The notes below the pieces were generated by a model. That model ran no database searches, was not told the origin of the DNA, and worked only from the letters and a program-made list of their open reading frames with translations. Below are positions 33,732 to 42,487 of a stretch of 64,000 nucleotides of DNA, piece by piece. A program made the position numbers and the translations under genes. The DNA is from Chloroflexota bacterium. Lineage in GTDB: Bacteria; Chloroflexota; Dehalococcoidia; Tepidiformales; Tepidiformaceae. Position 1 is the stretch's first letter; the number at the start of each line of letters is the position of its first letter. The stretch is taken from positions 682,001-746,000 of the forward strand of contig JAPPAK010000001.1 in assembly GCA_026705605.1 (NCBI GenBank), written 5' to 3'.

Positions 33732-34715
33732 GTGGGCCACGTGTTCGTCACCCGCCGCGTACCGGGACGCGCCATCGACCTTCTCGAGGAGGCAGGCCAC
33801 GACGTTACCGTCTGGCCGGGCGACTTCCCCCCCGATCCCGGCTCCCTCCGCGAGGGCGTCCGCGGAGCCGACGCCGCCCTCGTCCTGGTGACCGACCCCA
33901 TCGGCCCAGACCTCCTCGAGGCGGCGGCTCACCTGCGCGTCGTCGCGAATATGGCCGTCGGCTACGACAACATCGATGCGGAAGCCGCCGCCGAGGCCGG
34001 CGTGTGGGCCACGAACACCCCCGGAGTCCTGCACGAGACCACCGCCGACCTCGCGTTCGCCCTCCTCCTCGCCGCCGCCCGCAACGTCGTCCTGAGCGAG
34101 CGCGATACCCGCGACGGCGGCTGGCAGACCTGGTCGCCGACCGGCTTCCTCGGTCACGATCCCCACGGCGCCACCCTCGGCATCGTCGGCCTCGGCGAGA
34201 TCGGCCGCGCCGTCGCTCGCCGGGCCCGCGGCTTCGGCATGACCGTGCTGGCCGCCACCCGCACCGCTCGGCCCGAGGTCGAGCAGGAGCTTGGCGTCGA
34301 ACGCGTCCCCTTCCCCGAGCTGCTGGAGCGCTCCGACTTCGTCACCCTCCACGTCCCGTACGGCCCCGAGACCGAGGGCTTCATGGGCGCCGCCGAGTTC
34401 GCCGCGATGAAGGAGACCGCCATCCTCGTGAACACCTCTCGTGGCGGTGTCGTCGACCAGGATGCGCTCGTCGAGGCGCTCCACGCCGGCGCCATCGGCG
34501 GCGCCGCGCTCGATGTCACCGTCCCCGAGCCCCTCTCCCTCGACCACCCGCTCTTCGGCTTCCCCAACGTGGTCATCACGCCCCACATCGGCAGCGCCAG
34601 CCACGCGACCCGCGCCCGCATGGCCGAGATGGCGGCGAGTAACATCATCGCCGTCCTTGCCGGGGAGGAGCCCCCGAACCCCGTCAACCGGCCGCCCAAC
34701 CCCCGCTCCGCTTGA
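33732..34715 (+). CDS. D-2-hydroxyacid dehydrogenase (glyoxylate/hydroxypyruvate reductase type)
   Basis: A 327-residue NAD(P)-dependent dehydrogenase. The Rossmann motif is TLGIVGLGEIGRAVA. Catalytic residues are Arg in VNTSRGGVVD, Glu in VTVPEPL and His in VITPHIGSAS. VGYDNIDAEAAAEAGVWATNTPGVL is the conserved substrate loop. It resembles GyaR-type glyoxylate reductases more than PGDH since there is no ACT domain. The GTG start is supported by the leaderless -10. The next gene (OPRT-like) follows after about 70 nt. Confidence 0.9.
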   Translation: MGHVFVTRRVPGRAIDLLEEAGHDVTVWPGDFPPDPGSLREGVRGADAALVLVTDPIGPDLLEAAAHLRVVANMAVGYDNIDAEAAAEAGVWATNTPGVLHETTADLAFALLLAAARNVVLSERDTRDGGWQTWSPTGFLGHDPHGATLGIVGLGEIGRAVARRARGFGMTVLAATRTARPEVEQELGVERVPFPELLERSDFVTLHVPYGPETEGFMGAAEFAAMKETAILVNTSRGGVVDQDALVEALHAGAIGGAALDVTVPEPLSLDHPLFGFPNVVITPHIGSASHATRARMAEMAASNIIAVLAGEEPPNPVNRPPNPRSA

Positions 34716-34785
34716 CACCACCCGCGCCGTCGCGGACAACAGGGATGGCGCGCCACTCCATCACCCATGCCGGGAGGCCCTCGCC

Positions 34786-35430
34786 CTGAGCGACGAACCA
34801 GCCACCGAAAACCTCTGGCTCGCGGAAGAGCTCTGGGAGCTTGGCGCCGTCGAGTTCGGCAACTTCACCCTCGGCCGCACGACGGTTGACTCACCGATTT
34901 ACATAAACCTCCGCAAGCTCATCAGCAGCCCCCACGCGCTCCAACGCTGCGCCGACATCATCCGGGTCAAGCTCGAGGCGCTTGTTTCCATGCGCCACCC
35001 CCAGGTGCAGCCGTTCACCCTCGTCGCGGGCGTCCCCTTCGGCGGCCTTCACGTCGCGACGGCGTTCTCCCTGCACGTCAGCACGCCGATGATCTACATC
35101 CACCCGCCCGGCACCGCGAAGGAAGACCTGATCGAGGGGAACTACGTCCGCGGCCAGTCCTGCCTCATCATCGACGACCTCATTACCGGCGGGGGCAGCA
35201 TCATCCAGACGGCGGAGGCTCTCGCCGAGGCGGGCCTTGTCGCGCACGACGCCGTCACGCTCATCGACCGCCAGGAAGGCGGTCGTGCAGCCCTCAAGGC
35301 GAAGGGCATCAACCTGGTCAGCATCCTCACGCTCGACCAGATCGCGACCTACCTGCGCTACTCGGGCCGCATCGAGGCGCCCGACTACGAGCGCGTCGTG
35401 CGATACATCCAGGCCAGCCAGGGCGCCTAG
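34786..35430 (+). CDS. Orotate phosphoribosyltransferase-like protein, probable CTG start
   Basis: About 214 residues of a type I PRTase. The PRPP loop is CLIIDDLITGGGSII; the N-terminal SPIYINLRKLISSP and VAGVPFGGLHVATA match orotate PRTases of the longer, UMP-synthase-like type. It would convert orotate plus PRPP to OMP. No in-frame ATG, GTG or TTG fits: CTG 34786 has GGGAGG at 34772-34777 at 8 nt spacing and is the best start. It is the most complete candidate for the cell's pyrE, since the copy beside lepB is only a remnant and the one at 41700 lies in a foreign-looking cassette. Confidence 0.8.
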   Translation: MSDEPATENLWLAEELWELGAVEFGNFTLGRTTVDSPIYINLRKLISSPHALQRCADIIRVKLEALVSMRHPQVQPFTLVAGVPFGGLHVATAFSLHVSTPMIYIHPPGTAKEDLIEGNYVRGQSCLIIDDLITGGGSIIQTAEALAEAGLVAHDAVTLIDRQEGGRAALKAKGINLVSILTLDQIATYLRYSGRIEAPDYERVVRYIQASQGA

Positions 35431-35453
35431 GGCGCCTGGGGGCGAGCCGGGAC

Positions 35454-36425
35454 TCAGGAGCGCCCCGGAACCTCCAGGTCGCCCGGTGGCGGCGCGGGGT
35501 TCGGAATGCCCGCCATGAGCTGCGTCGGCACCTGCTGCCGCAGCTCGTCCAGCGTCCACATGCCGTCCTTGTAGATCTGCCGCAGCGGCGGATAAATCTC
35601 GTTCAGCAGACCCACCTGCCCTCCGGCGACCGAGAAGATCTTCCCGTTGATGTTCCACGCCTCGTCGAGTAGCAGGTAGACGGTCATCGGCGCGACCATC
35701 TCCGGACCGCGCATGCCCGAGGCCTGCGCCGCCTGGCGCTGCGCCTCCGCCGCCCGCCCGCCGCCGGAGGACATGCCCCGCTGCTGGCGGATCTGCCGCG
35801 CCGAGTCCGGAACCGTCGCCGTCAGGCGCGTGGCCGCGCCCGGCGCGATCGCGTTCACGGTCACGCCGTAGCGACCCAGATCGCGCGCGGACACCCGCGT
35901 CAGCCCCGCGACGCCCGCCTTGGCGGCGCCGTAGTTGGCCTGTCCCGAGTTGCCCTGCAGGCCCGACACCGATGAGTAGTTGATGATGCGGCCGTGCCGC
36001 TGCTGCCGGAACAGCACCGCTGCTGGCTTCGTCGTCGTGAAGTGGCCCTTCAGGTCGATCCGGATGACGTCGTCCCACTCGTCCTCGGTCATGTTGAAGA
36101 CCATGCGGTCGCGCAAGATGGCCGCGAAGTTGATCAGCCCATCGAGCTTGCCGTAGGCGTCCAGGGCCGTCTGGATGACGCTTTCGCCGCCTTCCATCGA
36201 GGAGACGTCGGCGAAGTTCGCCGTGGCATTGCCGCCGGCGTCCTTGATTTCGGCGACAACCTGCGCCGCCGGGTCGTCGTCATGCCCGCTTCCGTCGGGG
36301 TTCACCCCCGGGTCGTTCACGATGACGCGCGCTCCCTCCGAAGCGGCCAGCAGCGCGGTCGCGCGTCCTATCCCCCGCCCCGCCCCCGTCATCGCGACGA
36401 CGCGGCCTTCAAGCAGATTCGCCAT
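35454..36425 (-). CDS. Short-chain dehydrogenase, MFE-2 type, paralogue
   Basis: A 323-residue SDR with MTGAGRGIGRATA, VNDPGVNPDGSG, FAAILRDRMVFN and catalytic YGAAK after SSVSGLQGNSGQAN. It is closely similar in layout to the SDR at 28840, including the C-terminal extension. It is the third gene of an operon with two MaoC-type subunits; ribosome site AGGAG precedes ATG 36425. The trio fits hydration plus oxidation of an enoyl-CoA, that is a beta-oxidation-like step. Substrate unknown. Confidence 0.9.
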   Translation of the reverse strand: MANLLEGRVVAMTGAGRGIGRATALLAASEGARVIVNDPGVNPDGSGHDDDPAAQVVAEIKDAGGNATANFADVSSMEGGESVIQTALDAYGKLDGLINFAAILRDRMVFNMTEDEWDDVIRIDLKGHFTTTKPAAVLFRQQRHGRIINYSSVSGLQGNSGQANYGAAKAGVAGLTRVSARDLGRYGVTVNAIAPGAATRLTATVPDSARQIRQQRGMSSGGGRAAEAQRQAAQASGMRGPEMVAPMTVYLLLDEAWNINGKIFSVAGGQVGLLNEIYPPLRQIYKDGMWTLDELRQQVPTQLMAGIPNPAPPPGDLEVPGRS

Positions 36426-36435
36426 GTGTGTGCTC

Positions 36436-36852
36436 CTACGGCAGGCGGACGGTTGCGCTTCCCGGCGAGGTTCTCTGCCCGTCCGGGTTCTCCGTCCAGA
36501 TCTCGAGGTCGACGAGCTTCTCCCCGTTTTCCTCGTACTTGCGCGTCACCACGCCCTTGCAGTGGATGTCCTCGTCGGGGAAGTCCATCCCGCGGTAGCT
36601 GCAGCCGACGCGCTTCACGCGGCCCTCGTTGCCCACCCAGTCGTGGAGGAGCTGTCCGAGGAAGGCATGCTTCAGCGCGCCGTGCACGATGATGTTGGGG
36701 AGCCCCGTGGCCTCCGCGAAGTTGTGGTCGTAGTGAATCTGGTAGAAGTCGCCTGAACCTGCGGCCCAGTGCACGAGCTGCTGCGTGCTGCAGTTCTTCT
36801 CCAGTGTGGGGATCTCCATCCCCTCCTGAACCTCGTCCCAGCTAGCGCCCAT
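36436..36852 (-). CDS. MaoC-like hydratase subunit (catalytic half)
   Basis: A 138-residue hotdog-fold protein. AAGSGDFYQIHYDHNFAEATG is the R-hydratase motif in essence, with the Asp and His catalytic pair in GDFYQIHYD. LPNIIVHGALKHAFLG follows, as in MaoC dehydratases. It is paired with the divergent half at 36863-37348, 10 nt away, like two-subunit enoyl-CoA hydratases. AGGAGG precedes ATG 36852. Confidence 0.88.
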   Translation of the reverse strand: MGASWDEVQEGMEIPTLEKNCSTQQLVHWAAGSGDFYQIHYDHNFAEATGLPNIIVHGALKHAFLGQLLHDWVGNEGRVKRVGCSYRGMDFPDEDIHCKGVVTRKYEENGEKLVDLEIWTENPDGQRTSPGSATVRLP

Positions 36853-36862
36853 GGTGGTCCTC

Positions 36863-37348
36863 CTAGTACCGGATGCCCGTGCCGGTCATGATGGCGACAA
36901 CCTCGCCGTCCTGGTTCCGGTACGTCGTCTTCGTCGTGGTGATCAGCATCTCGCCGAGGCGCCCCTTGCGCTCCTCGATCGACGCGACCGCGCTTATCGA
37001 GGTGAGGATGTCGCCCGCGCAGATGTCCGTCAGGTATTCGATGTCCGTGCCGCCGTTCAGCACTCGCTTCAGCGGGCGGCTTGGCTCCAGCACTCCCTGG
37101 GGCCGGGCGCTGCGCTTGTTCGGGTTGAATACCGGCGTGCCCAGGTACCCCGGAGGGGCGGGCAGGCTCCGGTAGCCCGCGGCCTGCGCCGCCGCTTCGT
37201 CGTAGTAGACCGGGTCGGTGTACCCCACGGACCGCGCAAACATGCGCACGGAGGTCTTGTCCACCTCCAGCGTCGTCGGCTCCGATTCCCTGCCGATCGA
37301 TGCCCGCATCTCGTCCGTGATCAACGATTCTTGCGTCTCGTCGCTCAT
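36863..37348 (-). CDS. MaoC-like N-terminal (FAS1-type dehydratase) subunit
   Basis: A 161-residue hotdog protein of the MaoC_dehydrat_N type. FARSVGYTDPVYYDEAAAQAAGY occupies the place of the hydratase motif but lacks the Asp/His pair, so it is likely the non-catalytic, substrate-binding partner. LNGGTDIEYLTDICAGDIL and YRNQDGEVVAIMTGTGIRY complete the fold. First gene of the MaoC-MaoC-SDR operon; GAGGAG is its ribosome site. Confidence 0.86.
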   Translation of the reverse strand: MSDETQESLITDEMRASIGRESEPTTLEVDKTSVRMFARSVGYTDPVYYDEAAAQAAGYRSLPAPPGYLGTPVFNPNKRSARPQGVLEPSRPLKRVLNGGTDIEYLTDICAGDILTSISAVASIEERKGRLGEMLITTTKTTYRNQDGEVVAIMTGTGIRY

Positions 37349-37451
37349 GCCGTCTCCTCAATCCAAATTGGCGCGGTGAACGATAGACCAGCCCGTTCGG
37401 GGCGTAAACCGATCCCCGCCGCCCCCGGTGGCTCGCCGCTTCGCAACCCGG

Positions 37452-37457
37452 TACGGT
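37452..37457 (+). promoter_or_regulatory. -10-like TACGGT before the zinc-finger gene
   Basis: TACGGT ends 6 nt before ATG 37464. It supports that ATG over the in-frame GTG at 37428. Confidence 0.4.
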
Positions 37458-37463
37458 GATTTC

Positions 37464-37868
37464 ATGGCCGGGGATCGCTGCGCGCTCGGAGGTCGCCTGC
37501 GGCGTTGCAAACGCCCTCCGCGCGACACCTGCCAGTACTGCGCGCGCCCCATCTGCGAAGAGCACGCCTACGTCCTCGAAGGCTACGACGCCGTCTGCGT
37601 TCGCCCGGCCTGCACCGCCAAGCACGACGACCTCCCGCGCCACCACGAGTACGTTCGGGGCGTTCGCCTCCGCAACCGCGACGGCCTCTGCGGGTTCGAC
37701 GGGTGCGAAAACAACCACACCTTCGACTGCACCAAGTGCGGGGGGCGCTTCTGCCTTCGCCACCTGTCCGATGAGCTCTATCCCTCCATGGGCTCCCGCG
37801 ATGATGCCGAGATGGCCATCGTCTGCGCCCACTGCTGGGAACGCCGCACCATCTGGAGCAAGCCATGA
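37464..37868 (+). CDS. Cysteine/histidine-rich zinc-binding protein
   Basis: A 134-residue protein with many metal-ligand pairs: CALGG, CKRPPRDTCQYC, CEEHAY, CVRPAC, HHEY, CGFDGCENNHTFDCTKC, FCLRHLSD and CAHCWE. The pattern resembles treble-clef or AN1/B-box-like fingers. Role unknown; perhaps nucleic-acid or protein binding. Its TGA overlaps the ATG of the threonine deaminase gene (ATGA), so the two are translationally coupled. Confidence 0.7.
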   Translation: MAGDRCALGGRLRRCKRPPRDTCQYCARPICEEHAYVLEGYDAVCVRPACTAKHDDLPRHHEYVRGVRLRNRDGLCGFDGCENNHTFDCTKCGGRFCLRHLSDELYPSMGSRDDAEMAIVCAHCWERRTIWSKP

Positions 37869-39133
37869 CCGCCGCCCCGTCCGTCACCATCGACGACATC
37901 GAGGCAGCCCGCGACGTGATCGCGGGAGGCATCCTCGAGACGCCGGTCTGGCCAGCCCGCGCGCTGGAGCGCCTGACCGGCGTCCCGGTCGTGCTCAAGT
38001 GCGAGCAGCTCCAGCGCGCCGGCTCCTTCAAGATTCGCGGCGCCCTCAACGCCATCCACTCCCTCTCCGAGGAGGACCGCGCCCGCGGCATCGTGGCCGC
38101 CAGCGCCGGCAACCACGCCCAGGGAGTGGCCCTGGCCGCGCAGGCCGCGGGAATCGCCGCGACCGTCGTCATGCCCGAGGGAGCGCCCCTCGTGAAGGCC
38201 GCCGCCACCGAGGGATACGGCGCCCGCGTCGTCTTCCACGGCGAATCGCTCGAGGAGGCCCGTGCCCATGCCGGCGAGCTGGCCGCGCGCGAGGGCCTCG
38301 TCTACCTGCCCCCGTTCGACAACGACGCGGTCATCGCCGGCCAGGGAACGCTTGGCCTCGAGCTGCTCGAACAGATTCCCGACCTCGCCGAAGTGCTCGT
38401 CCCGGCTGGTGGCGGCGGGCTCCTCGCCGGCGTCGCCACGGCCATCAAGGCGCGCCGCCCCGAGGTGCGCATCGTCGGGGTGCAGGCTGCGGCTATGGAC
38501 GGCATCTGCCGCTCGTACGAGGCCGGCGAGGTCCGCAGCGTGCCCCACGCGGGCACCCTTGCCGACGGCGTCGCCGTTTCGGGTCCCTCCGCCCGCACCT
38601 TCGCCCTCATCCGGGAGCACGTCGACGAGATGATTGCCTGCGGCGACACCGCCATCGCCCACGCGATGGTGTACCTCCTCGAGACCTCGAAGCTGCTTGT
38701 CGAGGGCGCCGGCGCCCTTGGTGTCGCCGCGCTTCTCTCCGACGCCTACCGCCCCCGCGGGAAGACCGCCATCGTCCTCTCCGGCGGCAACGTCGACATC
38801 AACCGGCTCGGCTCAATCGTGCGCTACGGCCTCGTCGAGGACGGCCGCTACCGCCACCTCACCATCGAGATCGCCGACGTGCCCGGCGAGCTTGCCGCCA
38901 TCACCGGCGCCATCGCGAGCGAGTCAGCCAACCTGCTCGAAGTGAACCACGACCGCGAGGCCCCGGGCCTTCCTGTCGAGGTCGCCCTCATCGACCTCCT
39001 GCTTGAGGTCAATGGCCCCGAGCACTTCGAGCGCGTGCGGGAAGCGCTGCGAGAGAAAGGCCTCGGTGACATCACCCTCGATCCGCCGCGCATGAACACA
39101 GCAGGCGCCCGCCGTCGTTACGAAACCGGCTGA
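37865..39133 (+). CDS. ilvA: Threonine ammonia-lyase (threonine deaminase)
   Basis: A 422-residue PLP enzyme that makes 2-oxobutanoate from threonine, the first step to isoleucine. The PLP lysine is in GSFKIRGALNA, the Gly-rich phosphate loop in LVPAGGGGLLAGVA, and SAGNHAQGVALAA is typical. A single ACT domain is at the C-terminus (HLTIEIADVPGELAAITGAIA). The form is the shorter one with one ACT domain. No ilv or leu genes are adjacent. Confidence 0.93.
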   Translation: MTAAPSVTIDDIEAARDVIAGGILETPVWPARALERLTGVPVVLKCEQLQRAGSFKIRGALNAIHSLSEEDRARGIVAASAGNHAQGVALAAQAAGIAATVVMPEGAPLVKAAATEGYGARVVFHGESLEEARAHAGELAAREGLVYLPPFDNDAVIAGQGTLGLELLEQIPDLAEVLVPAGGGGLLAGVATAIKARRPEVRIVGVQAAAMDGICRSYEAGEVRSVPHAGTLADGVAVSGPSARTFALIREHVDEMIACGDTAIAHAMVYLLETSKLLVEGAGALGVAALLSDAYRPRGKTAIVLSGGNVDINRLGSIVRYGLVEDGRYRHLTIEIADVPGELAAITGAIASESANLLEVNHDREAPGLPVEVALIDLLLEVNGPEHFERVREALREKGLGDITLDPPRMNTAGARRRYETG

Positions 39134-39147
39134 CCCATCCCTGCGCC

Positions 39148-39867
39148 CTAGTACGTGACGAAGCTGCCCTCGGCGGTCTGGAGGTGATGGGTGTCGTTCA
39201 GGCTCTGGAGTGCCCGGTTGTGTCCCTTGGCGAGAACCACGTGCACCGAGGTGTGCGCCGGCCGGAAGAACATGTCGAAGTCGGTGGCGATCACGTAGCC
39301 CGTGTAGGCGTTGATGACGCCGCCATGGCACGCGATGACGACTCGCGCCGTCTCGTCGGCGTGCCTCGCGATGATGCCCTCGATGGCGTTCACCACGCGC
39401 TTCTGGAACTCCGCGCTCGGCTCCGTCAGCGGGAACACGTCCCACGACCGCTCCCGCGCCATCCGCTTCCGCAGCCCCGCCAGGTAGTCGATGCCCAGCG
39501 CCTCCGCCGCCGTCTGGTCGCGCGGAACGTCGCGGAACATCCCGATCTCCTGCAGGTCGTCGATCACGACCGGCTCAAGCCCGTGGTGCCCCCCGATCGC
39601 CGCTCCCGTGTCGAACGCGCGCCGCATTCCGCTTGAGTACAGGGCATCGACCCGCTCCGTCGCGAATCGCTCGCCTACCAGCCGCGCCTGTTCCCGTCCG
39701 AGGTCGCTCAGGGGCGCATCCACGCTGTCCCCGAGCTTCGCGTTCGGCAGGTTCGGGACCGACTGCTGCCCGTGGCGCACCAGCACGATCTCCGTCGTTC
39801 CCTCGATCCCGGTCAGGAACGCCTCGTTGAACGCGTTGGAAGCCGGACCCCGCTGCGGCGAACTCAC
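39148..39867 (-). CDS. Histidine phosphatase (phosphoglycerate mutase-like) family protein
   Basis: About 239 residues. The RHG motif is in IVLVRHGQQS and the second catalytic His in VIACHGGVINAY. Family members include phosphoglycerate mutases and acid phosphatases; the substrate is unknown. Two starts are possible: ATG 39879 and GTG 39867. The GTG lies 7 nt after TATGCT (39880-39875), the leaderless pattern found across this window, and is preferred. Longer frames upstream are shadows of folP. Confidence 0.85.
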   Translation of the reverse strand: MSSPQRGPASNAFNEAFLTGIEGTTEIVLVRHGQQSVPNLPNAKLGDSVDAPLSDLGREQARLVGERFATERVDALYSSGMRRAFDTGAAIGGHHGLEPVVIDDLQEIGMFRDVPRDQTAAEALGIDYLAGLRKRMARERSWDVFPLTEPSAEFQKRVVNAIEGIIARHADETARVVIACHGGVINAYTGYVIATDFDMFFRPAHTSVHVVLAKGHNRALQSLNDTHHLQTAEGSFVTY

Positions 39868-39919
39868 CGGGCCGAGCATACAGCCCGCGCATGAACGCGC
39901 GAGCCAGCGAGCGGAGCCC

Positions 39920-41122
39920 CTACCAGCGCTGCCCCGGCGGCGCGTCGATGAGCGCCTTCTCCGCGATCGCTTCCGGCGCCGTCGCCCCCGCCGCCCACGG
40001 CCAGCTCCCCTCGTCCGGTGCGAATGCCCCCGGCGTCGCCGACACGATCGCCGCCGCCATCGCCAGGGTTCGGCGCGTCCCCGCGACGTCGTGCACGCGG
40101 AAGACGCGCGCGCCCTGCGCGTACGCAAGCGCCGTCGTGACGTGCGTCTCGAGGTCGCGGTCCTCGGGACCGGCTCCCGAGACGCTGCCGATGTAGTTCT
40201 TGCGCGAGTGCGCCAGCAGCAGGGGCTGTCCCGCCGTGCGCACTTCGGAAAGGCGACGGAGCGACTGGATGTCCTCGTCGTGGCTCTTCCCGAAAGCGAT
40301 CCCCGGGTCGATGGCAACGGCCTCCCGCTGCAGCCCCGCCGCCTCCAGCTCCGTCAGCCGCTCTGCCATCCACCCAACCGTCTCCGCGACCACGTCCTCG
40401 TACACGGGCGCGGGGTCGGGGCGGTGCTTCGGGACCGTGTAGCTGTAGTTCAGCACGTACCCGGTCCCGCCCTCGGCCGCCGCTTCCGCCGCCTCGGTCC
40501 CCAGCGTCAGCCCGCTGATGTCGTTGACGATGGCAGCCCCGCTCCCGATTGCCGCCTCCGCCACCTCGCGCTTGTACGTGTCGATCGAGACGAGGTGCCC
40601 TTCCCCCACCAGCGCCGCCACCACCGGCGCCGCGATCGTAGCCTCCGCCTCCGCCTCCAGTTGCGGACGGCTCGCCCGCGCCGTCTCCGCCCCCACGTCG
40701 ATGATGTCCGCCCCCTCCGACCGGAGTCGCGCGGCGTGGGCCAGCGCCGCCGTCACGTCCGTCCCCACCCCATCCCCCGAAAAGGAGTCGTCGGTCAGGT
40801 TCACGATGCCCATCACGAGGGGCTGGTCCAGCGCCAGCTCGTGCGGCCCCGCCCGCCACCGCAGGACCGGGGACAGGTAGCGCGTCAGCGGCGCCGACAG
40901 CGGGCTCTGCCGCCGCTCCAGCTCCGCCGCCAGCCGTCCGAGGTCGCCGGCGCTCGCCGACACCCGGCCCGTCCCCTCCGCCACCGTCAGGCCGAGCCCG
41001 AGCGCGCTCGTAGCCAGCGCCAGCCGTTCGAGGTCGTCCCCGAAGTAGGCGATGTGCTCGGCCTCGCCGTCCGTCGCCAGCGCCCACTCCGCCGGCGGGA
41101 CGGCTCGCAGCAGCGGGGTCAC
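39920..41122 (-). CDS. folP: Dihydropteroate synthase with N-terminal extension
   Basis: About 400 residues. The pterin-binding TIM barrel begins near residue 125 with LVMGIVNLTDDSFSGDG, then IIDVGAETARASR, IVNDISGL and LLLAHSRKNYIGSV. The usual TPDSFSDGG is TDDSFSGDG. It joins p-aminobenzoate to hydroxymethyl-dihydropterin in folate synthesis. The first about 120 residues (from TPLLRAVPPAEWALATDG) are an additional domain seen in some Chloroflexi and Thermus-type proteins. GTG 41122 overlaps the stop of the DinB gene as GTGA. Confidence 0.88.
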   Translation of the reverse strand: MTPLLRAVPPAEWALATDGEAEHIAYFGDDLERLALATSALGLGLTVAEGTGRVSASAGDLGRLAAELERRQSPLSAPLTRYLSPVLRWRAGPHELALDQPLVMGIVNLTDDSFSGDGVGTDVTAALAHAARLRSEGADIIDVGAETARASRPQLEAEAEATIAAPVVAALVGEGHLVSIDTYKREVAEAAIGSGAAIVNDISGLTLGTEAAEAAAEGGTGYVLNYSYTVPKHRPDPAPVYEDVVAETVGWMAERLTELEAAGLQREAVAIDPGIAFGKSHDEDIQSLRRLSEVRTAGQPLLLAHSRKNYIGSVSGAGPEDRDLETHVTTALAYAQGARVFRVHDVAGTRRTLAMAAAIVSATPGAFAPDEGSWPWAAGATAPEAIAEKALIDAPPGQRW

Positions 41123-41619
41123 CGGCGCGGAATCGGGTCGAGGCCGAGCATGCGCCGGGCCTGCCAGAGGTGCTCGAGGTCGTGCTTGTACAGGTCGCGC
41201 ACCAGGTCGATGAGCGCAACCTCGCCCCGGTAGGGGTGCATCGCCGTCCGCTCCCACTCCATCTGCGAGAGCCCCCAGAGCGAATACGACGTGTCCTGGC
41301 GCGCGTGGGAGAAGCCCGAGATCGCCTCGTCGATGCTCACGTACTGGTAGTCCTCCGGGAAGGGGATGTTGTCGAGGTCGATGTTGCGGATGGGCGCGAA
41401 GGGCCGCCGCAGGATCGTTTCGAACTGCTGGGTGGTTTCCCGCTCCACCTCGCGCAGGTGGAACGCGATGGCGAGCAGACACCACCCCTCGTCCTGCCCC
41501 TCCCCCGGCTCTCGCGCCTGCCGCTCGCTCGTCGACCAGAGCAGGCCGCGCAGCTCACCCGCCGCTTCTCCCAGCGCCTTCAGGAGAAACCGGTCGCTGC
41601 TGGTGGGGGCTTCCTGCAT
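41119..41619 (-). CDS. DinB-like metal-binding protein
   Basis: A 166-residue four-helix-bundle protein of the DinB/YfiT superfamily. Likely metal ligands are His in IAFHLREVE and two His in YKHDLEHLWQAR. Members act as thiol transferases or hydrolases, but function is open here. TAGAAT ends 6 nt before ATG 41619, so it may be leaderless. Its stop overlaps the folP start, forming a coupled pair. Confidence 0.8.
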   Translation of the reverse strand: MQEAPTSSDRFLLKALGEAAGELRGLLWSTSERQAREPGEGQDEGWCLLAIAFHLREVERETTQQFETILRRPFAPIRNIDLDNIPFPEDYQYVSIDEAISGFSHARQDTSYSLWGLSQMEWERTAMHPYRGEVALIDLVRDLYKHDLEHLWQARRMLGLDPIPRR

Positions 41620-41625
41620 GCGCCC

Positions 41626-41631
41626 ATTCTA
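41626..41631 (-). promoter_or_regulatory. -10 element TAGAAT, DinB-folP operon
   Basis: Minus-strand TAGAAT (41631-41626) ends 6 nt before ATG 41619. No ribosome site is seen. Confidence 0.5.
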
Positions 41632-41645
41632 CGAACCCTGCCAAC

Positions 41646-41679
41646 CCCACCCGCGGCTCAGGTAGTCACGAGGGGTGGG
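41646..41679. repeat. 7-bp inverted repeat after the cassette OPRT gene
   Basis: CCCACCC 41646-41652 and GGGTGGG 41673-41679 are complementary with a 20-nt loop. It lies about 20 nt beyond the stop of the OPRT-like gene and could end its transcript, though no T-tract follows. It also marks roughly the end of the lower-G+C cassette. Confidence 0.3.
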
Positions 41680-41699
41680 TGACTGTAGGGCAGGCGAAG

Positions 41700-42326
41700 C
41701 TAGCTCGCGATCGCGGGGGCCAAGCCAGTTGAGGAAGGTCCGAGGTTGCCCTTCTTGTCGAGATCCGCGACAGCGTAGAAGTGGGGCGCGGCCTTGCGAA
41801 TACCCTCTGCTCGGTCATCGCCCCTGTCGATCAAGACCAGTACACCCTGCACGTGGGCTCCCCGTTCCCGAACTTCTGCGATGGCACGTCCAATGCTCCC
41901 CCCCGTCGTCATCACGTCGTCGACTATCAACACCTCTGTGCCCTTCGACAGGAGTTCTCGTCCATCTTCTCTAAACGATTGGTAGACCCGTTCCTTGGTC
42001 CCGTGTGTCTTGGCGCTGTCCAAGACATAGAACCCTTCTAGCTTTGACTTTGCGGTGAACGTCGCGTACGCGACGGCGGCGTCCGAGATGGGGATGGAAC
42101 CGACAGCCAGCCCCCCTACGGCCTCGGCACCGATTTTCGTTGCGAATTCCCAAACCACCTGCCCGACTAAGGGCATGCCTTCGTAGGACTGCGTAACTCG
42201 CTTGCCGTCGAAGTAGACTTCGCTGCCCTCACCCGATGCCAGCTCGAAGCGAGTACCTGCATCTCGGTTGACGCGCGCGAAGCGGTCCAGGAGGTCAATG
42301 AGCTTGTCCCGCGTCTCGTCAACCAA
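41700..42326 (-). CDS. Orotate phosphoribosyltransferase-like protein in a lower-G+C cassette
   Basis: A 208-residue PRTase. FELASGEGSEVYFDGKRV, GLAVGSIPISDAAVAYA, the flexible loop DSAKTHGTKERVYQSF and the PRPP loop VLIVDDVMTTGGSI are all laid out as in orotate PRTases. The usual RKxxKxHG loop is altered (LDSAKTHG), so specificity may differ. Base composition is clearly more A+T-rich than the flanks. Directly upstream lies a pyrE N-terminal remnant, so this gene seems to sit where the native pyrE was. Confidence 0.8.
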   Translation of the reverse strand: MVDETRDKLIDLLDRFARVNRDAGTRFELASGEGSEVYFDGKRVTQSYEGMPLVGQVVWEFATKIGAEAVGGLAVGSIPISDAAVAYATFTAKSKLEGFYVLDSAKTHGTKERVYQSFREDGRELLSKGTEVLIVDDVMTTGGSIGRAIAEVRERGAHVQGVLVLIDRGDDRAEGIRKAAPHFYAVADLDKKGNLGPSSTGLAPAIAS

Positions 42327-42487
42327 TTTCTCGCTCCTCTGAATCGCGAGATTGTAAGGTCGGCAGCTTGGGGAAACTGACGTAATCCTCCAAGCTCTGA
42401 TCAGAATCGGGGCGAACTTGTCTGAAGTTTAATACTAGACATAGACACGTCTAAGGAATAGGGCTTTGTCTGGCGTCGCCCCTCAGA

